The notes under the pieces were generated by a model. That model saw nothing but the letters and a program-made list of their open reading frames with translations. It had not been told where the DNA came from and searched no databases. A program made the position numbers and the translations under genes. Below, piece by piece: positions 18,790 to 27,626 of a stretch of DNA of 64,000 bases. The first letter of the stretch is position 1. Each line of letters starts with the position of its first letter. This DNA is from Bacillus cereus (lineage in GTDB: Bacteria; Bacillota; Bacilli; Bacillales; Bacillaceae_G). Location of the stretch: positions 4,853,501-4,917,500 of the forward strand of contig NZ_CP089518.1 in NCBI RefSeq assembly GCF_025917685.1. Reading direction: 5' to 3'.

Positions 18790-19170
18790 TCATTTTCTCT
18801 TTTTTTCATATAACGGTTCAACAATTGCCTTTTCAATTATCATATTAAAAATCGAAATACAAATTGCCGCAATAATCGCTACACCAAATCCTGATATATT
18901 AAAAGCATCTCCTAATAATGAATCTGCCATTTTTAACGTAATCGCATTAATAACAATTAAGAAGAAACCGAAAGTTACAACAGTAATTGGTAGCGTAATT
19001 AAAATTAAAAGTGGCTTTACAAATACGTTTAAAATCGCCAATATAATACTCGCAATAATTGCAGTTTGTATATTTGCTATGTAAAATGCGTCTGGTGCAA
19101 CCCCTTTTAAAAGTCCTGACACAGCGATTAACACAACGCTATTTACAAGAAGTGATACAATCCATCTCAT
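18790..19170 (-). CDS. YvlD-like four-TM membrane protein (phage-holin 4_2 superfamily)
   Basis: A 126-residue protein with four hydrophobic segments (about 1-22, 33-50, 55-78, 92-115) and the FVKPLLILITLPITVVTFG motif of the YvlD/DUF360 family. The holin-superfamily label is historical; lysis activity is not implied. In B. subtilis yvlD lies in an envelope-stress (SigW) operon. The start MRWIV at 19170 has AAGGA upstream; an ATG at 19182 overlaps that site. Confidence 0.8.
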   Translation of the reverse strand: MRWIVSLLVNSVVLIAVSGLLKGVAPDAFYIANIQTAIIASIILAILNVFVKPLLILITLPITVVTFGFFLIVINAITLKMADSLLGDAFNISGFGVAIIAAICISIFNMIIEKAIVEPLYEKKRK

Positions 19171-19312
19171 TTCTTTACACATCCTTTTGACATATATATT
19201 TCATCATACGCTAATAGATAAGAAACGCAAGTATCATACAAACTCTTATACCAATTTATTCTATTCTTTATACTCGTATACCTACTAACAACCTTACCAA
19301 TTTTCCTTAGTG

Positions 19313-19347
19313 AAATAAAAACCGAGTGTCATTTCCACTCGGTTTTC
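19313..19347 (-). terminator. Terminator after uvrA
   Basis: Minus strand AAAACCGAGTG, 7-base loop, CACTCGGTTTTTATT. Confidence 0.85.
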
Positions 19348-19357
19348 ATCTATAAAC

Positions 19358-22228
19358 TTATTGCGATAACTCTACTTCTTTTATTTTCTCTTTCATTCTT
19401 GCTTTATCACGATCTAAAATCTCTTTTAAATACTTACCTGTATACGAGCGCTCTTCTTTCACTACTTGCTCTGGCGTTCCGGAAGCAACGATTTGTCCGC
19501 CTTTGTCCCCGCCTTCTGGTCCAAGGTCAATGATATAATCAGCTGTTTTAATAACATCTAAATTATGCTCAATTACAAGTACTGTCTCGCCACTCTCAAC
19601 AAGACGTTGCAACACTTCTAGAAGACGCGCAATATCATGGGCATGTAAGCCAGTCGTTGGCTCATCTAAAATGTATAATGTACGCCCTGTAGAACGACGG
19701 TGCAATTCAGAAGCTAATTTCACACGTTGCGCCTCGCCACCTGATAACGTTGTAGCTGGTTGCCCTAATTTCATATAACCAAGCCCTACATCTACAAGCG
19801 TTTGAAGTTTACGCTTAATTTTCGGGATATTAGCAAAGAACTCTACCCCATCTTCAATCGTCATTGCTAATACTTCAGAAATGTTCTTATCTTTATATTT
19901 AACTTCCAACGTTTCACGGTTGTAGCGTTTACCGTGACAAACTTCGCACGGTACATACACGTCTGGTAAGAAATGCATTTCGATTTTTATAATTCCATCA
20001 CCGCGGCACGCTTCACAACGGCCACCTTTTACGTTAAAGCTAAAACGTCCCTTTTGATATCCGCGCACTTTCGCTTCATTCGTTTGCGCAAACACATCAC
20101 GAATATCATCGAATACACCTGTATACGTAGCTGGGTTGGAACGTGGTGTACGCCCGATTGGTGATTGATCAATATCAATAACTTTATCTAACTGCTCAAG
20201 ACCCTTAATTTCTTTATGAGCCCCTGGCTTCGCTTTTGCTTTATATAGCTTTTGAGCTAACGCTTTATATAACACTTCATTAATCATCGTACTTTTTCCA
20301 GATCCAGATACACCTGTTACCGCTACAAATGTACCTAGAGGGAATGACATTTTCGCGTTTTTCAAGTTGTTTTCTTTCGCACCGACGATCTCCACTTTAC
20401 GTCCGTCACCTTTACGTCTTTCAAGTGGTACTGGAATGAACTCTTTACCGCTTAAATATTTCCCAGTTAATGAATTTTCGTCTTGCATCACTTCAGCTGG
20501 TGTACCCGCTGATACAACTTGACCACCGTGAATACCTGCACCCGGTCCGATATCAAGTAAATAATCAGCAGCCATCATCGTATCTTCATCATGCTCAACG
20601 ACAATTAACGTATTTCCTAAATCACGCATTTCCTGCAATGTACGAATAAGACGATCATTATCACGTTGATGCAAACCGATAGAAGGCTCATCAAGAATGT
20701 AAAGCACACCCGTAAGACGAGAACCAATTTGTGTCGCTAAACGAATACGCTGCGCCTCACCACCTGATAAAGTTCCTGCAGCACGACTTAACGTTAAATA
20801 ATCTAAACCAACGTTCACTAAGAATCCAACGCGCTCCTGAATTTCTCTTAAAATTAAATGAGCAATTTTTTGTTGTTTCTCCGTTAACTCAACATTCGAG
20901 AAGAATTCCTGTACTTCTTGAACAGAATACTTTGTAACATCGGCGATCGTTTTATCCCCAACGAAAACAGCTAAACTCTCAGGCTTTAAGCGTCCGCCTT
21001 TACACTTCGGACAGGCTTGCTCTGCCATATATTTCTCCATTTGCTCACGAACATAATCAGAACTCGTCTCACGATAACGACGCTCGATATTCGGAATAAC
21101 ACCTTCAAATAAAATCTCATTTTCCTTTACTTGACCAAATTCATTCACATAGCGGAAATAAACTTTCTCTTCCCCGCTTCCGTACAATACTTTATCAAAT
21201 AAATCTTTCGGTATATCTTTCACAGGCGTATCCATATCAACGCCGTAGTGATTACATACAGATCGTAAAAGTTGCGGGTAATATTGTGAACTTGTCGGTT
21301 CCCACGGAGCAATCGCATGTTCATTTAATGATACATCCCAATTCGGAATAACAAGCTCTAAATCTACTTCTAGCTTTGAGCCAAGTCCATCACAAGAAGG
21401 ACATGCGCCGAACGGACTGTTGAACGAGAACATACGCGGCTCTAATTCACCAATTGAAAAACCACAATGTGGACATGCGTGATGCTCACTAAAGAGAAGT
21501 TCTTCTTCTCCCATAACGTCGATTAAAACTCGGCCCCCGCCAAGCTTTAAAGCACTTTCGAGTGAATCTGCAAGACGACTCGCAATTCCTTCTTTTACAA
21601 CAATACGGTCAATTACAACTTCTATAGAATGCTTCTTATTTTTGTCTAACGTAATCTCTTCAGATACATCAAGCATTTCACCATTGACACGTACACGAAC
21701 ATAACCTTGCTTCTTAATATCTTCAAGCACTTTTACATGTGCACCTTTGCGTCCTGACACGATAGGAGCTAACACTTGTAATTTCGTACGTTCAGGATAT
21801 TCAAGAACACGGTCTACCATCTGTTCTACTGTTTGCGATGTAATTTCAATTCCATGATTCGGACAAATTGGCGTACCAATTCGCGCAAATAATAAACGTA
21901 AATAATCATAAATCTCCGTCACTGTTCCGACAGTTGAACGCGGATTACGACTCGTCGTTTTTTGATCGATCGAAATCGCTGGTGACAATCCTTCGATCGT
22001 ATCCACATCAGGTTTATCCATTTGCCCTAAAAACTGACGTGCATACGCAGATAACGATTCTACGTATCTGCGCTGCCCTTCTGCATAAATCGTATCGAAT
22101 GCTAACGATGATTTCCCTGAACCAGACAATCCCGTTACAACAACAAGCTGATTTCTTGGAATGGTTACATCAATATTTTTCAAGTTATGTGCTCTGGCAC
22201 CTTTTACAACAATAAAATCCTTGCTCAT
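19358..22228 (-). CDS. uvrA: Excinuclease ABC subunit A
   Basis: A 956-residue damage-recognition ATPase with two ABC cassettes: Walker A GLSGSGKS near residue 33 and GVSGSGKST in the second half, two LSGGEAQR signatures, and zinc-finger cysteines ([24 protein letters not shown]). It loads UvrB on damaged DNA. The ATG at 22228 matches the family N terminus ([15 protein letters not shown]). A GTG at 22243 overlaps the uvrB stop as GTGA and could be the coupled start instead. Confidence 0.96.
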   Translation of the reverse strand: MSKDFIVVKGARAHNLKNIDVTIPRNQLVVVTGLSGSGKSSLAFDTIYAEGQRRYVESLSAYARQFLGQMDKPDVDTIEGLSPAISIDQKTTSRNPRSTVGTVTEIYDYLRLLFARIGTPICPNHGIEITSQTVEQMVDRVLEYPERTKLQVLAPIVSGRKGAHVKVLEDIKKQGYVRVRVNGEMLDVSEEITLDKNKKHSIEVVIDRIVVKEGIASRLADSLESALKLGGGRVLIDVMGEEELLFSEHHACPHCGFSIGELEPRMFSFNSPFGACPSCDGLGSKLEVDLELVIPNWDVSLNEHAIAPWEPTSSQYYPQLLRSVCNHYGVDMDTPVKDIPKDLFDKVLYGSGEEKVYFRYVNEFGQVKENEILFEGVIPNIERRYRETSSDYVREQMEKYMAEQACPKCKGGRLKPESLAVFVGDKTIADVTKYSVQEVQEFFSNVELTEKQQKIAHLILREIQERVGFLVNVGLDYLTLSRAAGTLSGGEAQRIRLATQIGSRLTGVLYILDEPSIGLHQRDNDRLIRTLQEMRDLGNTLIVVEHDEDTMMAADYLLDIGPGAGIHGGQVVSAGTPAEVMQDENSLTGKYLSGKEFIPVPLERRKGDGRKVEIVGAKENNLKNAKMSFPLGTFVAVTGVSGSGKSTMINEVLYKALAQKLYKAKAKPGAHKEIKGLEQLDKVIDIDQSPIGRTPRSNPATYTGVFDDIRDVFAQTNEAKVRGYQKGRFSFNVKGGRCEACRGDGIIKIEMHFLPDVYVPCEVCHGKRYNRETLEVKYKDKNISEVLAMTIEDGVEFFANIPKIKRKLQTLVDVGLGYMKLGQPATTLSGGEAQRVKLASELHRRSTGRTLYILDEPTTGLHAHDIARLLEVLQRLVESGETVLVIEHNLDVIKTADYIIDLGPEGGDKGGQIVASGTPEQVVKEERSYTGKYLKEILDRDKARMKEKIKEVELSQ

Positions 22229-22239
22229 GCTCACTCTTT

Positions 22240-24216
22240 TCACCCTTCCGCCTTTAATTCTAATAGTAAATCTCTTAGTTCAGCTGCACGCTCGAAGTCT
22301 AACGCTTTTGCTGCTTCCTTCATCTCTGCTTCCATCTTCGCAATTGTATTTTCGCGTTCTTTTTTCGTCATCTTCTTAGCTGGTGTTGCTTCATATGTTT
22401 CCGTATCCTCAGCTGCTGTTGTCGCGCGAATAACGTCACGTACTCCTTTTTGAATCGTTTTCGGCGTAATACCATGCTCCTCATTGTAAGCTTCTTGTAT
22501 ACTACGACGACGCTGTGTTTCTTCAATTGCAATTCCCATTGATCTTGTTATGCGATCTGCGTACATAATAACGCGGCCGTTTGCATTACGTGCCGCACGA
22601 CCAATTGTTTGAATTAATGAACGCTCTGAACGTAGGAATCCTTCCTTATCAGCATCTAAAATAGCTACAAGTGATACTTCTGGAATATCTAATCCTTCTC
22701 GCAATAAGTTAATACCGACAAGTACATCAAATTTACCAAGGCGAAGGTCCCGGATAATTTCAATACGTTCTAACGTTTTAATTTCAGAGTGAAGATAGTT
22801 CACCTTAATTCCTACATCTTTCAAGTAATCCGTTAAATCCTCTGACATTTTTTTCGTTAAAGTCGTAATTAATACACGTTCATTTTTCAAAATACGATCT
22901 TGAATTTCTCCTAACAAGTCATCAATTTGCCCTTCAATTGGTCGTATATCAATTGGTGGATCTAACAGACCTGTTGGACGAATAATTTGTTCTATTACTT
23001 CTGGTGATTGCTCTAACTCGTATGGTCCTGGCGTTGCCGAAACGTAAATAACTTGATTCGTTTTCTCTTCAAACTCATCAAACGTGAGCGGTCTATTATC
23101 TAAAGCTGATGGCAGACGGAATCCATGATCTACAAGTACTTGCTTACGCGCTTGGTCTCCGTTATACATCGCTCTTACTTGCGGCACCGATACGTGCGAC
23201 TCATCCATAACAATTAAAAAATCTTCTGGAAAATAGTCTAACAGTGTATATGGTGTTGAACCTGCTGGACGAAGTGTTAATTGACGGGAATAGTTTTCAA
23301 TCCCTGAACAAAAGCCCATCTCTCGCATCATTTCTAAATCATAACGTGTTCGCTGTTCTATACGCTGCGCCTCTAACAACTTACCGTTATCATTTAATTC
23401 TTTTAAACGTTCTTCTAATTCTTTTTCAATATTTTCAATAGCGACCTTCAGCTTTTCTTCACGTGTAACGAAGTGAGATGCCGGGAAGATTGCTACATGA
23501 TCACGTTCTGCTAATACTTCACCCGTTAATGCATTTACTTCTCGAATACGATCTATTTCATCACCGAAAAATTCAATTCGAATACAATGTTCGTCGAGTG
23601 ATGCCGGGAAGATTTCAACTACATCTCCGCGTACACGGAATGTACCACGCTTGAAATCAATATCATTACGTCCATACTGTACATCAACAAGTTCACGAAG
23701 CAATTGATTACGGTCCTTTTCCATACCAACTCGAAGTGAAACAACTAACTCGCGGTATTCTTCCGGTGAACCTAAACCGTATATGCATGACACACTCGCA
23801 ACGATAATAACATCATCTCGTTCAAATAAAGAAGACGTTGCCGAGTGACGTAATTTATCGATTTCATCATTAATTTGCGCATCTTTTTCAATAAATGTAT
23901 CCGTATGTGGTACGTACGCTTCCGGCTGATAATAATCGTAATAACTAACAAAATACTCAACAGAATTGTTAGGAAAGAAATCTTTCAACTCACTATATAG
24001 CTGTCCCGCTAACGTTTTATTATGAGCCATTACAAGTGTTGGCTTCTGCACTTCTTTAATGACATTTGAAATCGTAAATGTCTTACCCGTTCCTGTTGCT
24101 CCAAGCAACACTTGCTTTTTCTTACCACTATTAATTCCCTCTACAAGCTTCTCTATCGCTCCCGGCTGATCACCTTGCGGGGAATACTCTGAGATAATTT
24201 CAAATGGATGTTCCAA
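22240..24216 (-). CDS. uvrB: Excinuclease ABC subunit B
   Basis: A 658-residue helicase-like protein with Walker A GATGTGKT at 39-46, the DNA-gripping beta-hairpin ([12 protein letters not shown]), helicase motif VI near [10 protein letters not shown], and the C-terminal UVR domain ([20 protein letters not shown]). The start is a TTG at 24216 with GAGGAGGT 10 bases ahead. A LexA-type box lies 73 bases upstream, so SOS control of the uvrB-uvrA operon is expected, as known in B. subtilis. Confidence 0.97.
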   Translation of the reverse strand: MEHPFEIISEYSPQGDQPGAIEKLVEGINSGKKKQVLLGATGTGKTFTISNVIKEVQKPTLVMAHNKTLAGQLYSELKDFFPNNSVEYFVSYYDYYQPEAYVPHTDTFIEKDAQINDEIDKLRHSATSSLFERDDVIIVASVSCIYGLGSPEEYRELVVSLRVGMEKDRNQLLRELVDVQYGRNDIDFKRGTFRVRGDVVEIFPASLDEHCIRIEFFGDEIDRIREVNALTGEVLAERDHVAIFPASHFVTREEKLKVAIENIEKELEERLKELNDNGKLLEAQRIEQRTRYDLEMMREMGFCSGIENYSRQLTLRPAGSTPYTLLDYFPEDFLIVMDESHVSVPQVRAMYNGDQARKQVLVDHGFRLPSALDNRPLTFDEFEEKTNQVIYVSATPGPYELEQSPEVIEQIIRPTGLLDPPIDIRPIEGQIDDLLGEIQDRILKNERVLITTLTKKMSEDLTDYLKDVGIKVNYLHSEIKTLERIEIIRDLRLGKFDVLVGINLLREGLDIPEVSLVAILDADKEGFLRSERSLIQTIGRAARNANGRVIMYADRITRSMGIAIEETQRRRSIQEAYNEEHGITPKTIQKGVRDVIRATTAAEDTETYEATPAKKMTKKERENTIAKMEAEMKEAAKALDFERAAELRDLLLELKAEG

Positions 24217-24288
24217 CTAAAAACCGACCTCCTCATAAAAATCTGTATTATTATTTTACCACGAATGCTCATAAAAAACCTAAAAAAA

Positions 24289-24302
24289 CGAACAGATATT
24301 CG
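24289..24302 (-). promoter_or_regulatory. LexA (DinR) SOS box upstream of uvrB
   Basis: CGAACAGATATTCG matches the Bacillus SOS consensus CGAAC-N4-GTTYG with one change in the second half-site. It lies 73 bp upstream of the uvrB start. Confidence 0.8.
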
Positions 24303-24327
24303 GTAAAACTTTCGACAATATATACAT

Positions 24328-24358
24328 AAAAAAGGAAGGAATAAATACTTCCTTCCTC
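24328..24358 (-). terminator. Terminator after the DUF4362-like lipoprotein gene
   Basis: GGAAGGAAG, loop, CCTTCCTTTTTTAT on the minus strand. Confidence 0.8.
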
Positions 24359-24366
24359 TACTAACT

Positions 24367-24792
24367 CTATTTTTTAAGTACATATAATAAGTCATATCCA
24401 TTGCGCCCATTTTCATTCGTACAATCTATTAACCTATATGCCGTTTCTGATTCACGTTGCTCTTTAACAATCCTTTTACAACTACCTTTATGTAACCCTT
24501 TATGGTCACCAGCAAATTGGTCTTGTCTATTATCTAACACATAAAGTATATCTTTCTCACTATGCTGTAACGTTTGAAAAATCGGGTCACCTTCATGTGT
24601 ATACTGTACAATTCTTATTTTATCAACTTTCCCTTGTTCCACATTCCAAACGAACTTCTCGAATTTATCTAGATTAGAAATTTCTGCCCCCTTTGCAACG
24701 ACATCATTCTTCTTATCAATTGCATTGTTAGGTTGTGAACACGCTACTAAACTAAAGAGAAATAAGCATATAAAACCTGTGCTTTTTCCTAT
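24367..24792 (-). CDS. DUF4362-like lipoprotein lacking a standard start codon
   Basis: The open frame encodes about 141 residues: basic start (GKST), hydrophobic core ending in the lipobox LVAC, a linker, then a domain with KVDKIRIVQYTHEGDP, ILYVLDNRQDQFAG and a Cys pair (SCKRI, LIDCTNENG), resembling DUF4362. No in-frame ATG, GTG or TTG exists before codon 51 (GTG at 24642). The ribosome site AGGAGAGG lies 6 bases ahead of an in-frame ATA at 24790-24792 where an ATG is expected. So this is either ATA-initiated, or a start-loss pseudogene, or it initiates internally without its signal. Apart from the start, the frame is intact. Function unknown. Confidence 0.6.
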   Translation of the reverse strand: MGKSTGFICLFLFSLVACSQPNNAIDKKNDVVAKGAEISNLDKFEKFVWNVEQGKVDKIRIVQYTHEGDPIFQTLQHSEKDILYVLDNRQDQFAGDHKGLHKGSCKRIVKEQRESETAYRLIDCTNENGRNGYDLLYVLKK

Positions 24793-24828
24793 TGTTATCC
24801 TCTCCTATACAAACTATTGGTATACTAG

Positions 24829-24859
24829 AAAAAGCTACTTTCCTCTATGAAAGTAGCTT
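24829..24859 (-). terminator. Terminator of the TipA-type merR operon
   Basis: Minus strand AGCTACTTTC ... GAAAGTAGCTTTTTC. The upstream arm overlaps the last codons of the membrane-protein gene. Confidence 0.8.
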
Positions 24860-25465
24860 CTTGTTTCCTTTCTCCTTCTTCGGAAAAATAACATATGAAA
24901 ATGAAATCGCAGTATCCGCTAAAAGAATAATAACCCATACTTTGCTTACACGGCTTGCTGTTTTATTTAAAACGATTCCTGACTCTAACCAATTTCCCCA
25001 CTGTTCCACTGGAATAAGCCCATACATGAAGAAAAAGAATATATGAACCGCAACAAACAAAATAAGATGTAAAGCCCAATTTTTTATTTCCTGCTTCGCG
25101 TGCGCCATGCCTGTTACTTCAAGTGGTTCTTCGATAATAGGCGCCGGTTCATTCCGCCACCTCGCAACTAATTTTTGTACATATATATCTAATTTCTTCA
25201 AATCCTTTTTTCCATAAAAAACTGCATATAATAAAATGATTACCGTAATGATTTGAAAATTAGAGAACTTCCCTGTTTGATAATAGTCCACTACCCCTAA
25301 GGTTAAAATAAACACTTCATTTATGAGTAGCACAATCCCCATAATAATGCTCGCCTTTTTCAAGCGAAATCCATACCTTAGTAAAAAGAATCCAATAGCT
25401 GATAGCCAAAATACAATCTCTGCACCAATTAAAAAGTACCATCGATATTCTGCGAGTATACTCAT
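24845..25465 (-). CDS. Six-TM membrane protein of unknown function
   Basis: A 206-residue integral membrane protein with about six hydrophobic segments (for example 10-29, 38-57, 70-86, 128-150, 175-195) and a basic/acidic cytosolic loop in the middle (KLVARWRNEPAPIIEEP). I do not recognise the family. The ATG overlaps the stop of the upstream MerR gene (AAATGAG), with AAAGGGAGAGG as ribosome site, so the two are translationally coupled. A role in the response sensed by that MerR is inferred only from this. Confidence 0.75.
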   Translation of the reverse strand: MSILAEYRWYFLIGAEIVFWLSAIGFFLLRYGFRLKKASIIMGIVLLINEVFILTLGVVDYYQTGKFSNFQIITVIILLYAVFYGKKDLKKLDIYVQKLVARWRNEPAPIIEEPLEVTGMAHAKQEIKNWALHLILFVAVHIFFFFMYGLIPVEQWGNWLESGIVLNKTASRVSKVWVIILLADTAISFSYVIFPKKEKGNKKLLS

Positions 25466-26223
25466 TTATCCCTCTCCCTTTCATCATATATACGAAAAGC
25501 CTCATCCATATATACTAGAAGCTCTTCCTCAATTGGATACATACCCATTTTCTGTGAATCTTCTTTTGACTTTCTTACTTCCCACAATTTATCTAAAAAT
25601 GCTTCATCACCATTTGCCATCTCCAAACACTTCTGCATTAGTTTCTTTGTTGCACCTTGTACTTCATCACATGATGCTTCCTTACCGTCTTTCATAAAGT
25701 TACGCAATTGTTTTAATAAATCTACCCACTCTAAAACATTTGAATCTTCTTCACTCATGTTCGGCAAATTATGAAGCAACTTTTGTTCTCCCCTAGAAAA
25801 AACTTCATTTTGAAACATCTCACGTATTCGCGGAGACTGTTTCGAAAGCTGAATGAGTTCAAACATAACTTTCCAATCCAGTTCCCCTTCCACATCTACT
25901 GAATAAACAACTGCTTGTAAAATACGTTCCATTCGATTAAATTTTTTCTGTTCTTCTTGTACAAACTTAAGTTGCTTTTCAAGCGATACTTTTAAATTGA
26001 GCTCATCCGTTATTAACATATTCGTAATCTCTTTTAATGAAAAACCCATTTCTTTTAAAAATAAAATTTGCTGCAAACGAACAACGTCTCTCTCGCTATA
26101 TAACCGATGTCCCCCATCAGTTTTCCCACTCGGCTTTAATAAATCGATTTGATCATAATATCGTAGCGTCCTTACTGTAACCCCTGTTTCCCTCGTTAGT
26201 TCTTGAATTGAAATCAACTCCAT
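25462..26223 (-). CDS. MerR family regulator with TipA-like effector domain
   Basis: A 253-residue protein. Residues 1-70 are the MerR winged HTH (SIQELTRETGVTVRTLRYYD, GHRLYSERDVVRLQQI); a coiled coil follows (about 75-115); the C-terminal ~130 residues resemble the TipAS drug-binding domain. Such regulators bind varied hydrophobic drugs and twist promoters with long spacers. The ATG at 26223 has GGAG at 8 bases. Its own promoter has a 19-bp spacer with a partial dyad, so autoregulation together with the membrane-protein gene is likely. Confidence 0.88.
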   Translation of the reverse strand: MELISIQELTRETGVTVRTLRYYDQIDLLKPSGKTDGGHRLYSERDVVRLQQILFLKEMGFSLKEITNMLITDELNLKVSLEKQLKFVQEEQKKFNRMERILQAVVYSVDVEGELDWKVMFELIQLSKQSPRIREMFQNEVFSRGEQKLLHNLPNMSEEDSNVLEWVDLLKQLRNFMKDGKEASCDEVQGATKKLMQKCLEMANGDEAFLDKLWEVRKSKEDSQKMGMYPIEEELLVYMDEAFRIYDERERDK

Positions 26224-26238
26224 CACCTCTTCTCCTTC

Positions 26239-26269
26239 ATTATAAAAGGTGACGTAACGTAATCTTCAA
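26239..26269 (-). promoter_or_regulatory. Long-spacer promoter of the TipA-type merR gene
   Basis: Minus strand -35 TTGAAG (26264-26269) and -10 TATAAT (26239-26244) are 19 bp apart. The spacer holds the imperfect dyad GATTACG-TTA-CGTCACC. Overlong spacers with a dyad are the hallmark of MerR-controlled promoters. Confidence 0.75.
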
Positions 26270-26289
26270 GTAGTTTGTAAAAAAAATAC

Positions 26290-26325
26290 AAAAAGCTGTT
26301 TATACCTTTTGTATAAACAGCTTTT
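26290..26325 (-). terminator. Terminator of the Xre/small-membrane-protein operon
   Basis: Minus strand AAAGCTGTTTATAC, loop AAAAG, GTATAAACAGCTTTTT. Confidence 0.85.
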
Positions 26326-26551
26326 ATGGAAATAACCCCTTTTGCACGGCACGCCCACAAAATAAAATAATCGCCCCAACAACAACACTTGTTGCCGTTT
26401 TATGATAATGGGCTAAAACTAATAAATAGTATGATAAACCTACAGCACCAATCATAATACATACACTTGGTACTGGATTACGAGAGAAATTTTGCATCCC
26501 CCACAAAAGTGCAAATATAGCCGTCGCAACACATAATACCGCTAATCCCAT
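26324..26551 (-). CDS. Small two/three-TM membrane protein
   Basis: A 75-residue very hydrophobic protein (segments about 2-18, 28-46, 54-68). AAAGGGG lies 9 bases before the ATG. It is the last gene of a run that starts with the Xre regulator at 27482. Family not recognised. Probably a membrane component of whatever the operon controls. Confidence 0.65.
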   Translation of the reverse strand: MGLAVLCVATAIFALLWGMQNFSRNPVPSVCIMIGAVGLSYYLLVLAHYHKTATSVVVGAIILFCGRAVQKGLFP

Positions 26552-26571
26552 CCCGTTTCCCCTTTATGTAT

Positions 26572-26652
26572 TTATTTGATTTCCCTTGTTGCTAATACAC
26601 TCGTTGATGCCCCACTAAAGATAAGCTCCCTACAAACCGCTTCCTCATACAT
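26572..26652 (-). CDS. Candidate 26-residue small protein in the Xre operon
   Basis: ATG at 26652 overlaps the last codons of the upstream gene (stop at 26645-26647). GAGG lies 6 bases before it. The product begins MYEEAVCRELIF and ends SVLATREIK; the next gene's ribosome site follows closely. This arrangement fits a real small gene, but the length makes chance possible. Confidence 0.35.
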   Translation of the reverse strand: MYEEAVCRELIFSGASTSVLATREIK

Positions 26653-26866
26653 GATCAGCCTCTTTTTGATTTCTATATTTCCATTTCGGCCAATAGTTCA
26701 CAAAGAAATAAACAAACTGTCCTAATACAAATAAAACAAATGGCATGCCCGCATTTCCATAAACAATTAAATTGTACAAACTCCATACCGCTAAACTAAT
26801 TGTTAAAAATAACCCTAAATATTTAAACGCTTTATCCGACTGAAATCTCTCAAACTCATCTTGCAT
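26645..26866 (-). CDS. Small two-TM membrane protein
   Basis: A 73-residue protein: charged N terminus (MQDEFERFQSDKAFKYLG), two hydrophobic segments (about 16-34 and 41-57), basic C-terminal tail (PKWKYRNQKE). AGGAGG is 7-8 bases before the ATG at 26866; the ATG at 26872 is only one base from it. It lies 17 bases after the preceding membrane-protein gene. Family not recognised. Confidence 0.65.
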   Translation of the reverse strand: MQDEFERFQSDKAFKYLGLFLTISLAVWSLYNLIVYGNAGMPFVLFVLGQFVYFFVNYWPKWKYRNQKEADHV

Positions 26867-26883
26867 TTTCATTCCTCCTATCG

Positions 26884-27273
26884 CTATGCTCGTTTCCCCG
26901 CCATTACTCCTATGATGAGACTACCAGCAAATAAGAAACTACATACAGTGAATATTTCTGGAATCGGTATAACAGCTCTTCCTATTCCTTTGCTCGCAAC
27001 AATATAAACTATAAGTAGAATAAACGCGAATATAAATGAGACATTTACATACTTTTTTATATTTTCATTTACTCGCTCATCTATATCTGGAATTTCTTCT
27101 TTTCTGTACTTATGCTTTTTGTAATACACATAAACTGTTAAAAGTAGAATTGCTAAAATGTTACTAACTATTAGCGGTAACATTGGTATAGATGGGTCCA
27201 TTAGCCGAACTAAAACGTCTCCTCCACATAATCCTAAGACAGTAGCTATATACAACTTTTTAGTATCGTTCAT
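26884..27273 (-). CDS. Four-TM membrane protein paired with the Xre regulator
   Basis: A 129-residue protein with four hydrophobic segments (about 5-22, 30-50, 74-92, 102-125) and a cytosolic loop carrying DIDERVNENIKKYVN. Such DERx-containing small membrane proteins often sit next to a short Xre regulator in Firmicutes; the function is unknown. It begins 11 bases after the Xre stop, so co-transcribed. Confidence 0.7.
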   Translation of the reverse strand: MNDTKKLYIATVLGLCGGDVLVRLMDPSIPMLPLIVSNILAILLLTVYVYYKKHKYRKEEIPDIDERVNENIKKYVNVSFIFAFILLIVYIVASKGIGRAVIPIPEIFTVCSFLFAGSLIIGVMAGKRA

Positions 27274-27284
27274 TTCCTCTCTCC

Positions 27285-27482
27285 TTACTCCAGCATAAAT
27301 ATTTCTTCCACCTTCATCTCAAAATATTTGGCGATTTTTAGGGATAACTCTAGACTCGGGTTATAGTGATGGTTCTCAATTGCCACGATTGTCTGCCGCG
27401 TCACTTGCATCGCCTTTGCCATTTCAATTTGCGTTATATGATGTTGTTTTCGTAATTCTTTAATTTTATTTTTTACACCCAT
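27285..27482 (-). CDS. Xre/Cro-type short HTH regulator
   Basis: A 65-residue protein that is essentially only the HTH_3 domain: KNKIKELRKQHHITQIEMA, VTRQTIVAIENHHYNPSLEL, ending VEEIFMLE. This YgzD/YozG-like subgroup regulates adjacent membrane-protein genes. The ATG at 27482 has GAAGG at 8 bases; a GTG at 27491 is possible. Two identical 16-bp palindromes at 27500-27515 and 27544-27559 flank its promoter, so tight autorepression is likely. Confidence 0.88.
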   Translation of the reverse strand: MGVKNKIKELRKQHHITQIEMAKAMQVTRQTIVAIENHHYNPSLELSLKIAKYFEMKVEEIFMLE

Positions 27483-27499
27483 AGGCTCCACCTTCGAAA

Positions 27500-27559
27500 G
27501 TAAAGATATCTTTACTTTAATTATAAATATTTTCCAAATATAAGTAAAGATATCTTTAC
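27500..27559 (-). promoter_or_regulatory. Promoter of the Xre operon with two identical palindromic operators
   Basis: GTAAAGATATCTTTAC occurs at 27500-27515 and again at 27544-27559, 44 bp centre to centre (about four helical turns). Minus-strand -10 TATAAT (27520-27525) lies beside the first, and a -35 TTTACT (27543-27548) inside the second, 17 bp apart. The first palindrome extends to AAAG...CTTT. Confidence 0.85.
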
Positions 27560-27626
27560 AAAAAAAGGTAAATAATTCTCAGTATGGAAATATACATTCA
27601 AGCACCTTTTATCGGAGGAAACTATT

